From the NCBI RefSeq assembly GCF_029962835.1, contig NC_080583.1, forward strand, positions 53,547,658 to 53,611,657: 64,000 bases of DNA. The letters run 5' to 3'. The position numbers were made by a program, and so were the translations under genes. Shown one piece after another: positions 1 through 11,322 of this stretch. Each line of letters starts with the position of its first letter. Positions within the stretch are counted from its first letter, which is position 1. The DNA comes from Magnolia sinica. Lineage: Eukaryota > Streptophyta > Magnoliopsida > Magnoliales > Magnoliaceae. Below the pieces are notes generated by a model. It did no database searches. It worked only from the letters and a program-made list of their open reading frames with translations, and had not been told where the DNA came from.

Positions 1-257
1 TATTGGATTCTCTTCATTCCTCACTTAGTTTTCTTGAATCTTTGGCATGTGAATTATTCATTAATGGCTTCCAAATCTCCAAATCTTCATTTAGTAATCT
101 TTTGAGCATAAATCTTCCATTTGACATCAATTTTACCTTTAAGCTTTCGAAATCACCTCTCACATGAAAACATGCATAATTAAAACGATTAAGCACTATC
201 ATGTTTATAAAACCAACGTATAATTAGGAAAAAATATGCAATATTTCACACTCAACA
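1..257 (-). repeat. 3' LTR of Athila 1 (beginning only)
   Basis: These bases align with 11066-11322, the corresponding part of the 5' LTR, at about 89% identity by eye. Read on the minus strand the LTR begins TGTTGAG at base 257. The rest lies left of the window. Confidence 0.88.
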
Positions 258-270
258 CACTCCCTAATTA
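258..270 (-). other. Polypurine tract of Athila 1
   Basis: On the minus strand a purine-rich run, TTAGGGAGTG, lies directly before the TGTTGAG start of the 3' LTR. This is where plus-strand synthesis is primed in LTR elements. The site is inferred from position and composition. Confidence 0.6.
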
Positions 271-1490
271 GCATTTTGTTAGTCTCGTGCAAAACATGCG
301 TGAAGTGATCTTCAATCTTTAGTGTTCAAATTACTTTTAGAAAATAATCTTTTTTACAATCAAGTATGAATGTGTACAATTTAAAGAAGCGAGAGTACAA
401 TTTTAAAAACTTAGAGCCAAATTACTCGAGCAATCAATCAAAAAATTTCTTTATCAATCAATTAAGAGCATAAGTTCATATATCAAAAATTTTCAATGTG
501 CTTAGTGAATTCTATTTACTTTCCATAACATACTACTATTTCATAATGTTAGCCATGCTCATCACCTCAAGTTTTATTAAATAATTAAGTACTGATTCCG
601 AACTTATCACTTTTTTCTTCTTTTTCCATTTTTTGACCATTTTATTTATTCATTCTTTTCATACTTTTCATTCCTTTTCAGTCTTTTCATTATACACGAC
701 CTTTTTGTCGATCTATCTATTTTTTAACTGGTTCTTTTCATCTTTTTAAGGTGGATAAAATCTTTCAGACTTAATTCTCAATATCTTTTATTGATAAACA
801 TACTAACATTCAAAAAATCTAGTACTATTCATAGAAAGCAAATTAAACGTGTCTTGTGACTTAGATTAGCATGATATTTAAACTTCCTCATAATCAATTA
901 AATACAAGAATTTAGACAATAGTCTACACGGTTGATCAAAGTTCAATCTCCATCTTATCATCATACTCAAAGCATTCTTAATTCCACAAATTATCATTTC
1001 TCAAACATGTTTTTAATTTGAAAAATTAAAAAATTTTCCAAATTTTGTTCAAAACTAAGAAAACACTGATTAGTTTACCTAATCCACACACCTCAACCTA
1101 AAACCTATATTGTCCTCAATGTAAAAGATATGAGTATGCAATGTACATGAGATAACAAAAAACAATGGGAAGATAATACCTGAAGATGAAAAATTGAAGC
1201 TTTTCCAAAGTTCTTAACATGTAAATGGGTTAGCACAAATACTAAGCAAACTAAAATCAAACTATCCTAATCTAAAATTCTATGAAAGCAATAAACCTAA
1301 CTACACCTCTATTAGACTAGGAGGTCAAACCTGGTACACAGGATTAGTTAGAGATATGGACATATCCTTTGAATCAAACTTCTCAACAAATGGCTTAAGA
1401 TGATGTCCATTCACTTTGAAAACATTGTCATTTGTCAGATTCTTTATCTCGATAGCCCTATGAGGATAGATATTAGTAACAGTGAAAGGA
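271..1490. other. Athila 1 region between integrase and 3' LTR, no gene seen
   Basis: An AT-rich stretch of about 1.2 kb. In full Athila elements an env-like frame may lie here, but I see no recognisable protein. The part near 1130-1370 is alignable with the region after integrase in Athila 2 (about 34490-34893), so it is element sequence and not host DNA. Confidence 0.6.
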
Positions 1491-3078
1491 CCGGTCTAAC
1501 GAGATCGAAGTTTTCTTGAAAATAATCGAGAATTGCACATAAGGACTTTTTGACCGGTTATGAATGATTTTAGAACGATTTTCCTTTCATGAAACACCTT
1601 TATCCTGTCCTTGTAAATTCTTGAGTTCTCACAAGCTTTATTCCGGATTTTCTCAAGTTCATTTAGTTGGAGCTTGCGCAACGAGACAGCATTGTCCAAG
1701 TTAAAGTTACAGATTTTTAATAGCCCAGTAGAATCTATGCTCCAGCTCCACAGGCAAGTGGCAAGCTTTCCCATAGATGAGTTTAAAGGGAAACATTCTA
1801 ATGGGGTTTTAAAAGCTGTACGGTAAGCTCATAAAGCATCGATCAAACGGATTGACCAATCTTTACAATAAGGGTTAACCAGTTTTTCTAAAATTTGTTT
1901 AATTTTCCTTTTGAAAATCTCAGCTTGCCAACTTATCTGCGGGTGGTATGGAGTGCTCACTTTAAGAGATATGCCATATTTCTTCATTAATTTCTCAAAC
2001 GACCTATTACAAAAGTGTGAACCTCTATCACTAATGATGGCTTGAGGCGTTTCGAATCGGGAAAGGATATTTTCTTTTAAGAATCGAATAACCATTTTAT
2101 GATCATTATTCCGGCACGGGATAGCTTTGACCCACTTAGTGACATAGTCTACTACTAGGAAAATGTAAATATTCCCAAAGGATTGAGGGAATGGTCCCAT
2201 AAAATCGATACGCCAGCAATCAAATGCTTCTATGATAAGAATGGGGTTCAGAGGCATCATATTTCAAAGGGACAACGCTCCCAATTTCTGATAACGCTCA
2301 TAAGCTTTGCAAAACTCATGAGTATCTCTGAACATCGTGAGCTAGTAAAAGCCATACTACAGAATTTTGACCGTGGTCTTTTTAGTAGAAAAGTGACTAC
2401 CATAGGCCTGAGAATGACAAAAGGAGATGACACTCTGATGTTCATTGTCTGGCACATATCTCCTTAAAATTTGGTCTAGGTAATATTTAAACAAATAAGG
2501 ATCATCCTAGAAAAACTTACGTACTTCGGCGAAGAATTTTTTCTTATCTTACGTAGTCCAATATGTTAGTATGAAACCTGTAGCAAGATAATTTGTAATG
2601 TCAACAAACCAAGGTAGTTGGGAGAGTTTATACAATTGTTCATCAGGGAACATATCATTTATCAGTGGTTAACTACTACATTTTTTACTTTTTTGTCTCA
2701 TATTTCAATATCAAATTCTTAGAGTAAAATGATCCATCTTATTAAGTGGGGCTTGACATCCGTCTTAGAAAGAAGATACTTTAGCGCCGCATAGACCGTG
2801 TAGATGATGATCTTAGATCCAATCAGGTAGGACCTAATTTATCCAAAGAAAACACTACAGCTAAAAGTTCCTTCTTTGTAGTAGAGTAGTTCACTTGGGC
2901 AGAATGTAGAGGTATACTTACACAATGAATAATGTACGGCTTCTTTTCTTTTCTCTGACCTAACACCACCCCAATAGCAATGTCAGATGCATTTCACATA
3001 ATCTCAAAAGGGATGCTCCAATCGGGTGGCTACATGATAGGTGAGGTAGTTAACATGCCCTTGAGCTTAGTGAAAGAT
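1490..3078 (-). pseudogene. Athila 1 integrase and RNase H region
   Basis: Reading leftwards, RNase H sequence comes first (about 3078-2700), matching the block with a Tyr-Ala-Asp-His-Ala-Ala-Leu motif in Athila 2. The integrase core follows, with the motifs [25 protein letters not shown] and [14 protein letters not shown], then the C-terminal part (near 1500-1770) with the Arg-Lys-Leu-Arg-Ser-Arg end. Integrase would join element DNA to the chromosome and RNase H would degrade the RNA template strand. The region is a decayed fossil, recognisable mainly by comparison with the plus-strand copy at 32740-34490. Confidence 0.85.
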
Positions 3079-6000
3079 TGTAACGCCCTGAAATTCGGGG
3101 GTCGAGCATAACTCAGCTCCCGAGTTTCAAGACATCACTTATGCAATATATGTAATGATGGATGCATGTTGTCTGTATGAGTGCATAAAACATGGAGTAG
3201 ATTAAGCCAAACTGCAAACATAATCCAAGGATAGGTAGAATCTGTAAGCGGAAGACCTAAAGAAATATATATGTATATCTATGTAAGTCCCTGAGATATG
3301 TATGCTCTGCCAGGTCATAATTACAAGTGTTTGTTTCAAACTATAAGTATCAAAATGAAATCATCTATTACAAGGAAAATCCAGAATCCCCGTAGATCAG
3401 GACACGACTCACATGAACCCGCCTGAGAATTACATAAAAGAAAACGCGTCATCATCATCCTCATACTCCTGCTCTACCTCAGGGTTGCATCATCATCTGC
3501 ATCTAAGACAGAGTCTGGTTAGTGTTGAAACACCATCCTAGAATGTGAGAGTGAGTGATCAACTCAGTGGAACTATACAGTAAAAGTTAACATGTTATCA
3601 AATCAATCAAGCAGTAATGATAAGGCAATACAATCAAACACATCCTAATTACTCTTGTTAATGCAAGGATGTATGTAGAAATGATGCATGCTCTCTCCTA
3701 CACTCCCTCAGCGTCTTCATTTTACGGTATGCATGACAACCTCCTACAGTGCCCACGATGCCAAAGCACATGCAATGCGGTGCATGAACATGATTACCAA
3801 GTTGCTATTAGTCCTTTTCATACAGTAGGATTGGGAAGCTAAGGTACCTTCCTCATATCAATTTCCAAACGGTCATCCATTCTAGGGTCGTTAGTCCAAG
3901 ACAATCTCATACGATCATATGGTTCTAGGTCGCTGCAAAGGGCTCGTCACCAATCAATGCATGCCTATCATACCTTAGTTACTACCCTAAGGTTCGTCGC
4001 CTCAATACAGTATCAAGGTATGCTGGAGGTCACTACAAAGGGCTCGTCACCAATCAATGTAGGCCGACAGCACGAATATAGTGTCCCATACCACCATAAT
4101 CGGTTCACGAGTCTGGTGTGCTCACTGGTCACTACGGGGAGGCTCGTCACCCCAGCGTAGGCCGACAGCTCAACCACGGTGTCCCATACCACCATGCCCG
4201 GCTCATGAGTCTTAGCGGATCAAGGTACAATGGTTAACGAGATTGCATTGGTAAGTTTGGTACCCTAGATTCAAACAATAACGTCCATACATGATGCACA
4301 TCCAGTGGGACAATCGGGTTACTTGACGAGCTCGACTAGCACGAGCACATGTTGAGTTGAACGACATAGAGTGCGCAAACACTCCGTATGGCCAAACCCT
4401 TGCTGACAACCCTAATACGACTCGGGTTCGTCAAACACGTCCTACGTGGCAAAAATAACCTCAGCCACGAACTCAAGGTTTATTATCGATTCCCTGGACT
4501 ATTTCATAGTCCCAAACACATTCAGGTATAACAGATATTCATACTAGCAATTTAAAACAGTAATGGATCAACAATTCTAATCATACAGTATGTGAGCATT
4601 TGATGAATATCAGCTTAACATGGATTTACACATAAGTAGTGCCTGAATTTAAACAACAAAGAATGTAAATTACATGTAGGAAATCATACACATTAATAAG
4701 ATAGTTGAGAATCTCTTCTCAATGCCCATAAATAGGATAATATATTACACACTAGATCATTTAGACATTTCTACAAACACTTAGACTACATATTCCAACA
4801 TACATGACGTATGTTGGTGATAACACACACTTGGACAATTTCTTTCGTCAAGAAGTTGATACACATACAACTAGTACGAATACACGACAATTAATCATGG
4901 CAAACACATGTTCATATTTCATACGTATATGATACTTTCTACATTACAAGGAATACACAAATCTCAATATAGCTCATATATATCAAGAACGCAACATAAA
5001 CATTGCATTTGGCATGTGAAATTGCACCCACAACGGTAACAAACCATTAACCAACATTTAAAGCCTTGAAAACCATAACCTATACAAATATAGTCTGCAC
5101 CTTAAACCAGGAAGTGAGCAACAGATCTGATTCAGACGATAAGTCTTCGTCAACGGCGACTAGACAACCTAAGGCATGAATAAAAGAGCTACATCAACAC
5201 TTAGACTACTCTAAGCTCCAAAACAGGTTAGGGTTTGATTGAGTTACCCAAGAATGAACTTAGAATCGCCGAAATAACGATTCAGAAGTGATGATTTAGG
5301 TACACAGAATAACAGGGAAGAATCTCAAGATGATTCACCAACTTCTCTCTCACTTTCTCTCTTTTCCTCTCTCTCTCTCTCTTAGCTAGGATTTAGGAAA
5401 TTCATATGGAATTTGAGAGTGAGGGTTTAAGTCTTTATATAGGCCTAAAATTGATGAAAATAGCCCCAGGGCCAAGGTATACTTAGGTTATAACCAAATC
5501 GGGTCTATTTCGATCCAACGGAGCGCTTCTGGTGGTCCCTTTTCCACGTGCGGTCGGACTTAAGCTCACTGACCATAGATCTAGGTCAGGCTGAGTTTTA
5601 GTACCGATCGAATTTACAGATCACTCATGGCGGATCAATCTCAATTCAACGGTCACCGAAACTCAATCAGGTCCACCGGCACTATGACATGCCTGCGCCA
5701 TCTTCCCTGATCTGAGGGTAAATTTGGGTCAGAATCCAATAGTCAGATTGCTTAAAATCGTCGTGCAAGCGACACGACTCAGATTCCATAAATTCATATT
5801 TAATTTCTCACCTTTCTCACCCTCTTTACTCCGGACTCAAGAAAATCGACTCAGGACATCATCTGGACTTAATTTTTGAGGTGATGGTCAAGCCCAACAA
5901 GGTGATCATAAATGTCTAAGATCATCGCTATCGGACTTTTGACGTGCGGTCCAGGTCCGATACAAAGTTTCCACGTACTCCCGAGAGCAACTGGATTTAG

Positions 6001-6196
6001 CGTTGAATCCTAGATTTCAAGGTGACATAGCGCTAACGATTCTACAGGTTTTGAGTCTTGCATATCAAATTTAAAGTGATTGGTGCTAATTTAACAAGCA
6101 ATCGAGTTTAGTGTTAATTAACCCACATATAACTTCTAAAGAATTTGAGGTAGTACTCCGGTCTTTGCACGAAATTTTTTGGGTTATTACAAAGAT
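3074..6196 (+). repeat. Solo LTR, long-LTR family copy A (3079-6191), with 5-bp target duplication
   Basis: The unit begins TGTAACGCCC at 3079 and ends GTTATTACA at 6191 (3113 bp). It is flanked on both sides by the same five bases AAGAT (3074-3078 and 6192-6196). TG...CA ends with a 5-bp duplication are the hallmark of LTR integration. No primer site or coding domain lies inside, so it reads as a solo LTR left after recombination between two LTRs. A CT-rich run and a TATA-like box (CTTTATATAGG, near 5437) mark a plus-strand promoter about 750 bp before its end. It interrupts the pol region of Athila 1 and so is younger than it. Internal blocks near 4050-4210 match copy B near 12930-13020. 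Confidence 0.82.
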
Positions 6197-6199
6197 TCT

Positions 6200-7130
6200 T
6201 GGCATTGTTCAGTCCACTCATATGGTGCATCCTTTAGAAGTAGATTGCATAAAGGATGAGAAAGATGACTAAAGTTCTTTATGAATCGCCTATAGAATCT
6301 GCAATGTCCTACGAAGGATCTCACATCATGTATGCTCTTGGGTGGAGGTAGGTTAGAGATAAGATTAATTTTTGTCTTGTCTACCTTAATTCCCTTCGAC
6401 AAAATTATATGTTTAAGCACAATTCCCTTGGAAACCATGAAATGACATTTCTCCCAATTCAGAACAAAATTCTTTTCCTCACATCCCTTCATCACACATT
6501 TAAGATTTTCCAAACACTTGATGAAGGATGGACTAGAGATAGAGAAGCTGTCCATGAAGACCTCTAAATGTTGCCCCACCATGTTAGAAAAAATACTTAA
6601 CATGCATCGCTGAAAAGTGGCGAGGGCATTACATAGTCCGAATGACATATGGCATCCTTCGGTAAGCAAAGGTGCCAAATGGACATGTGAATATTATCTT
6701 CTCTTGATCTTTAAGGGCTATCTCTATCTGATTGTAGCCTAAATATCTATCAAGGAAGCAATTGTAAGAGTGACCGGTTAGCCTTTCTAAAATTTGATCC
6801 ATGAAGGATAAAGGAAAGTGGTCCTTTCTTGTGATGTTATTCAACTTCCTGTAGTCAATGCACATTCTCCAACTAGTAGTAACTCTAGTTGGCACGAGTT
6901 CATTGTCGGCATTGGATACAATGGTGATTCTGTACTTTCTAGAAACTGCTTGAGTTGGACTCACCCATTGATTGTCGGATATAAGGTATATGATACCCAC
7001 ATCCAACAACTTAATTACCTCAGCCTTAACCACTTCTTTCATATTTGGATTAATTCGACATTGTGGTTGTTGGGAGGTTTTTTCATTATCTTTAAGATGG
7101 ATGCGGTGAGTACAAATCAAAGGGTCAATT
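6200..7130 (-). pseudogene. Athila 1 reverse transcriptase region
   Basis: Minus-strand sequence with typical Ty3/gypsy reverse transcriptase blocks: WRMCIDYRKLN, DHFPLSFMDQILERL, GYNQIEIAL and the region around the catalytic Asp pair. The RFYRRFIKNFSHLSHPLC block leads into the connection domain. It aligns along its length with the better preserved reverse transcriptase of Athila 2 (31840-32740). The enzyme copies element RNA into DNA. This copy is broken and is not expected to work. Confidence 0.88.
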
Positions 7131-7359
7131 CCCTTGAGGTTCGCAATCGACTATCCAAGAGCTCCTTTATGCTCAATGAGAGTGGAAATGAGCACACTCT
7201 CTTGTTCTTTCTTAAGGTGAGAAGAAATTACCATCGGATATGTCTCATCTTAACCTAAGTAGACATATTTAAGATCAGTGGGCAAAGGTTTTAAGTCAAG
7301 CTTCGGTGCTTTGAGGTTGGACGGTAGAGACACTAATCGGTTTGGGGCAATTTCTCAAA

Positions 7360-8070
7360 TTATGGCCTCCACCGTTTAACTTCAAGTACTGGTGTAGCAT
7401 CAACCAAGGCATCCATCTCCCTAATCAGGTCATCATCTAAATCAGGGGAGTGGGCCAAGCATATCTCTAGAGTGTTAGAGTATAGAGTCAAAAGTACTCT
7501 ATCTTTCATGAAAGAATCGATTATGTTAATGTCGTGAGTATCGTCATCATCCTCTAATTGTTCGTTCATATTGAAAAAGATGTTGAGCTCCAATGTCATA
7601 TTTTCGAAAGATAAATTCATAATTCCATTCCCACAATTAATGATAGCATTTGATGTAGCAAGGAATGGGCAACTAAAAATGACGGGTATTAGAGTACTCA
7701 TATATATGATGGGTTGAGTATCCAGGACAATAAAATCTACTGGATAATAGAATTTATCAACTTGGACCAACACATCCTCAAACAACCCTTTCGGTACATG
7801 AATTGAGTGATCGGCAAGTTGTAATGTGGTCCAGGTGGGTTTTAATTCACCTGGACCCAATTGTTCGTAAACCAAGTAAGGAATCAGATTTACGCTCGCC
7901 CCCAAGTCAAGAAGTACATGCTCAATCCGGTGGTTCCCAATTACACCAGTGATAGTTGGTCTACCAGGATATTTGTATTTTTGTGGTACATCTTGCTTGA
8001 GGATGGAACTCACCTTTTCTGTCAAAAGATTTTCTTTTGTATATTTTGCCGTCTTTTGGTCGTACATAAA
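7360..8070 (-). pseudogene. Athila 1 aspartic protease region
   Basis: Contains a retropepsin-like core: VIGNHRIEHVLLDLGASVNL followed by IPYLVYEQLG, then FIVLDTQP and a block ending in an acidic stretch (EDDDDTHDINIID). The usual active site is Asp-Ser/Thr-Gly. Here it reads Asp-Leu-Gly, as also seen in Athila 2, so this may be a lineage feature. The protease would cut the gag-pol precursor. The neighbouring acidic linker before reverse transcriptase is typical of this lineage. Confidence 0.8.
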
Positions 8071-8559
8071 TCTTTCTAAAATTTGGCATGTGAAGGGATT
8101 TATTTAACGGCATCCAGTAGAGGGATGTTGACCTTTACTTACTTAAGCACCTTTAGAATATCCTGAGAGTTAGAGAGTGGTTTTGGTGCAAACAACCGTT
8201 GAGGGAATGACGCAATCGGCTTACTTCGAGGTTTCGGTTCTAACTTATTTGGAGCATTGCTAGGTATATCATTCTCATCTATTTTCAGGTCCTTAGGCTT
8301 TTCATCCCTCACCAGAATAGATTTGTCAATTGTCTTCTCACTCCTAAGAGTGATGATAGACTTAGCCTACTCCATCTATTTTGAAGAGCTTGGGGTCACT
8401 GATTTCATATTGCTGTTTTGGATTGGGGAGAGGTTGAGCCGGAAGGATCCCTTTATTCCCCAATCGAATTTTTTGTTTCAAGCCCTTGTATGGCCTTTGT
8501 AAGGTCTTAAAAGGCTTGCAACATACCCTGATTAGAAAACTCTTGGTTTTGTATATGTT

Positions 8560-9830
8560 TTAAGACCGGATCCTCTTGATGTTTCCTTTGATTAGAAATT
8601 GGTTAAGGACACCTTGAGGAGTAGCCGTTTGTCCATTTCTCCAACTGAAGTTTGGATGGTCCCTCCAGCTTGAGTTATATATATTTGAGGTGGATTCACT
8701 AAAAGGTTTTTGGTAGTTATTTACGGCATTTGATTTCTCATTCAATATCTCTTGAAAATCAGGAATTGTTGAGTAATTTTCAGTTGTACGTATGTTACAA
8801 GCACAAATACCACAAACAACTTTCACAACTTTTTCGAGTTCTACCTTCTTAAGTTCCATGACTTCGACTTTTCTTATGAGTTTGGCCACTTTTGTATTTA
8901 TATCATCTTCCTCTTTTAGAACATAAATTCCTCGCATTTCCTTTGATTGAGTAAGCTTAGAAGTGGTAATTCTTGAAGAGGTATCCCATGATTGTGCATT
9001 TTCAGCAAGTTTATCAAAATAATCTCACACATCATCAACTTCTTTATTCATGAATTCCCCATTACACATCATCTCTACAAATTGGCCATGGGAGAGGTCA
9101 ATCCCTCATAGAAAAATCTTGTTATATACCATGTTTTGTAGCCATGTTATGGACATGAGTTTATGAGATCCTTAAATCGCTCACAACATTGGAAGAAGGT
9201 CTCATCCCCTTTTTGCGCAAAATTCATGATTGCTTTCCTTAAGGTATTTGTTTTATTATAGGGGAAGAACTTTTTAAGGAACTCCCTTGTCATCTCAGCT
9301 CATGTGTCAATGGACCTTAGCCTTAAGGAATGTAACCACAACTTAGCCTTTTCTTTCAAAGAGAAAGGAAATAATTTCAGTCTAACTGTGTCCTCAGTCA
9401 CGTTTGGGAAGTGTAATATAGATATGATTTCATCGAACTCTTTCATATGCAAGTATGGACTTTCAGATTCTAGTCCATGAAACTTAGAGAGGAGTTGAAT
9501 TACCCCTGGTTTAATATCCACAATTCTTGCGTTCAATGGAAATATCATGCAGGAAGGTGTACTCACCCCTGCCGGTTGTAAATAATCATGTAGAGTATGA
9601 GGTGGGGGTATATTGTGCACCTCGTTTTCATCTTCAACTTCCTCAACTGGTGGTTGAGGTTGATTTGTAGCCATTACTTCAATTAACTGAGAGGATCTCA
9701 AGTGGTGTCTAATCCTTTGATGGATAGGCAACCCTTCGACTAATCCTCCTTCACTCAAGAGATGTTGAGTGTTTTCACGAACCCACTTGGACATAAAACA
9801 TGCACAACCCTTAAGCACCAAACAACTAAA
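8560..9830 (-). pseudogene. Athila 1 gag region
   Basis: The minus-strand gag begins near 9821. A block with DIKPGVIQLLSKFHGLESE and LKLFPFSLKEKAKLWLHSLR is the retrotransposon gag domain found in Athila elements. A Cys-rich segment, CGICACNIRTTENY, lies near 8810 at the place of the zinc knuckle. Gag would form the capsid around element RNA in the cytoplasm. The region is broken. Confidence 0.85.
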
Positions 9831-10058
9831 ACCTAGAAGAAAGAAAACTAAAGTAAATAAGAAATCTAGAAAAGAAAGAGAGAATTGAAAAGAGGTTATC
9901 GGATTGGAGTTGCTATGCTAAGATCCTACAAAACAGAAAACAGTGTTAGTTTCTAAAAACAATTTTAGAAAAAATCATTACCTAAAAAAAAGTAAAAAGT
10001 TAACCATAATCTTAACCTAATTCTAATACCAATTAATTCCAGAAAAAGGTAGCCATAG

Positions 10059-10076
10059 TCCCTGGCAACGGCGCCA
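10059..10076 (-). other. Primer binding site of Athila 1, tRNA-Asp type
   Basis: The plus strand reads TCCCTGGCAACGGCGCCA, which matches the 3' end of plant tRNA-Asp (TCCCCGGCAACGGCGCCA) at 17 of 18 positions. Its complement on the minus strand is therefore the primer site. It lies six bases inside the 5' LTR end, as expected. Confidence 0.9.
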
Positions 10077-10082
10077 AAAACT

Positions 10083-11322
10083 TGTTCACAATCCCAAGTA
10101 TAGGGTCGCGATGTAGTAATAACACGTGAGAACGGGGTTGAATCCACATGAACTAAACTTATATGTATTCTGAAAAGAACTAGAACTAGAAGTAGAAGAA
10201 GATCTAAATCTGAATTTTTGAATAAAAGAGAGTAATTGTGAATAATGTTTAAACTATCAATTAAAGGTGGGAACCAAGGTGCCAAGGATCCACTTATAGC
10301 TATCAAGATACTACTTTACTTGATTAAAGGAATACAATTGGAATTGGAGTCTTATCATATCCAATTAGAAGATAAAGTAACTTTTCATTGACCTAATTCT
10401 CAATGGATGAGAATTATGAAGATTGGAAGGGATTCCATCACCCTACCATGCCCAGGACACGATGGTGAGTAACATGATTTACGAATCTCACAATCTTAAA
10501 ACAGGAAAAGAAGATATCCAAAGGTATCACAACAAATCATAAAAAACTGAAAACATTCCTTTAATATCAAACTAGAAATCAATGAGGTTCAATAAAAATA
10601 AGAATTAAAGCAAGATAATCATCCAAACACGCTACAAGCTTCACCTCTTAGCCCTAGCTATAAGGTTTAGCCAACCATTGACATGATTGAAACCAAATCT
10701 CTTTTAAAAATCATGAAAATAAACTAGGGAAGAAGAAAAACTCTTTGGCGGCTGCTCCACCCTTGTGTATGCTCCTTGAGACCTCTCCAAATCCTAAAAG
10801 ATGCTTTAGAACATCTTAGGGAGTTCGATTTATAGTTATGAAACTCCAACTTTCGCACCGAGTTGAAAAAATCTAGAAACTACCTTAGATTTACACACTC
10901 TGTGCAGTTTTCAAAAATATGCTCGGAGTTTAAACTGCCTCAAATTTACACACTCCGCGCAATTTTCTAAAATAAACTCGGAGTTTCAGAATATGATTTT
11001 TTAGGACAATTTCAGGAATATGTTTATTTTGAGGACAATTTCAAGATTCATTTTCTTTACTTCAAATCTTTGATTCTTTTCATTCCTCACTTGGTTTTAT
11101 TGGATCTTTGGCATGCGAATTCTTCATTAATGACTTCCAAATCTCCAAATCTTTATTTAGTAATCTTTTGAGCATAAATCTTCCTTTTGGCATCAATTTC
11201 ACCTTTAAGATCTCGAAATCACTTCGAACATGAAAACATGTATAATTAAAACGATTAAGCATTTCATGTTTATAAAACCAAGGTATAAATAGGGAAAAAT
11301 ATGCAATATTACATACTCAACA
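10083..11322 (-). repeat. 5' LTR of Athila 1 (1240 bp)
   Basis: On the minus strand it begins TGTTGAG at 11322 and ends GTGAACA at 10083, giving TG...CA ends. A TATA-like CTATAAAT near 10830 (minus strand) suggests a U3 of about 490 bp. The stretch at 10620-10680, GCTAGGGCTAAGAGGTGAAG on the minus strand, is nearly identical to the Athila 2 LTR at 27575. Confidence 0.88.

Larger units (their letters stand above)
1..11322 (-). mobile_element. Athila-lineage Ty3/gypsy retrotransposon (Athila 1), left LTR cut by window edge
   Basis: A minus-strand LTR element. Reading leftwards it has a 5' LTR (10083-11322), a tRNA-Asp primer site, gag, protease, reverse transcriptase, RNase H, integrase, a purine tract, and the start of the 3' LTR (257 down to 1, continuing off the window). 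The gag motif LFPFSL-KAK-WLHSLR, the protease motif DLGASVNLIP and the tRNA-Asp primer site together point to the Athila lineage. A hand comparison of the 257 overlapping LTR bases gives about 11% difference, so the insertion is old. It is clearly broken, with many changes across gag and pol, and it also carries solo LTR A between reverse transcriptase and RNase H. Its right end lies in a Sirevirus-like LTR. I see no env-like gene in the roughly 1.2 kb between integrase and the 3' LTR. Confidence 0.9.
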
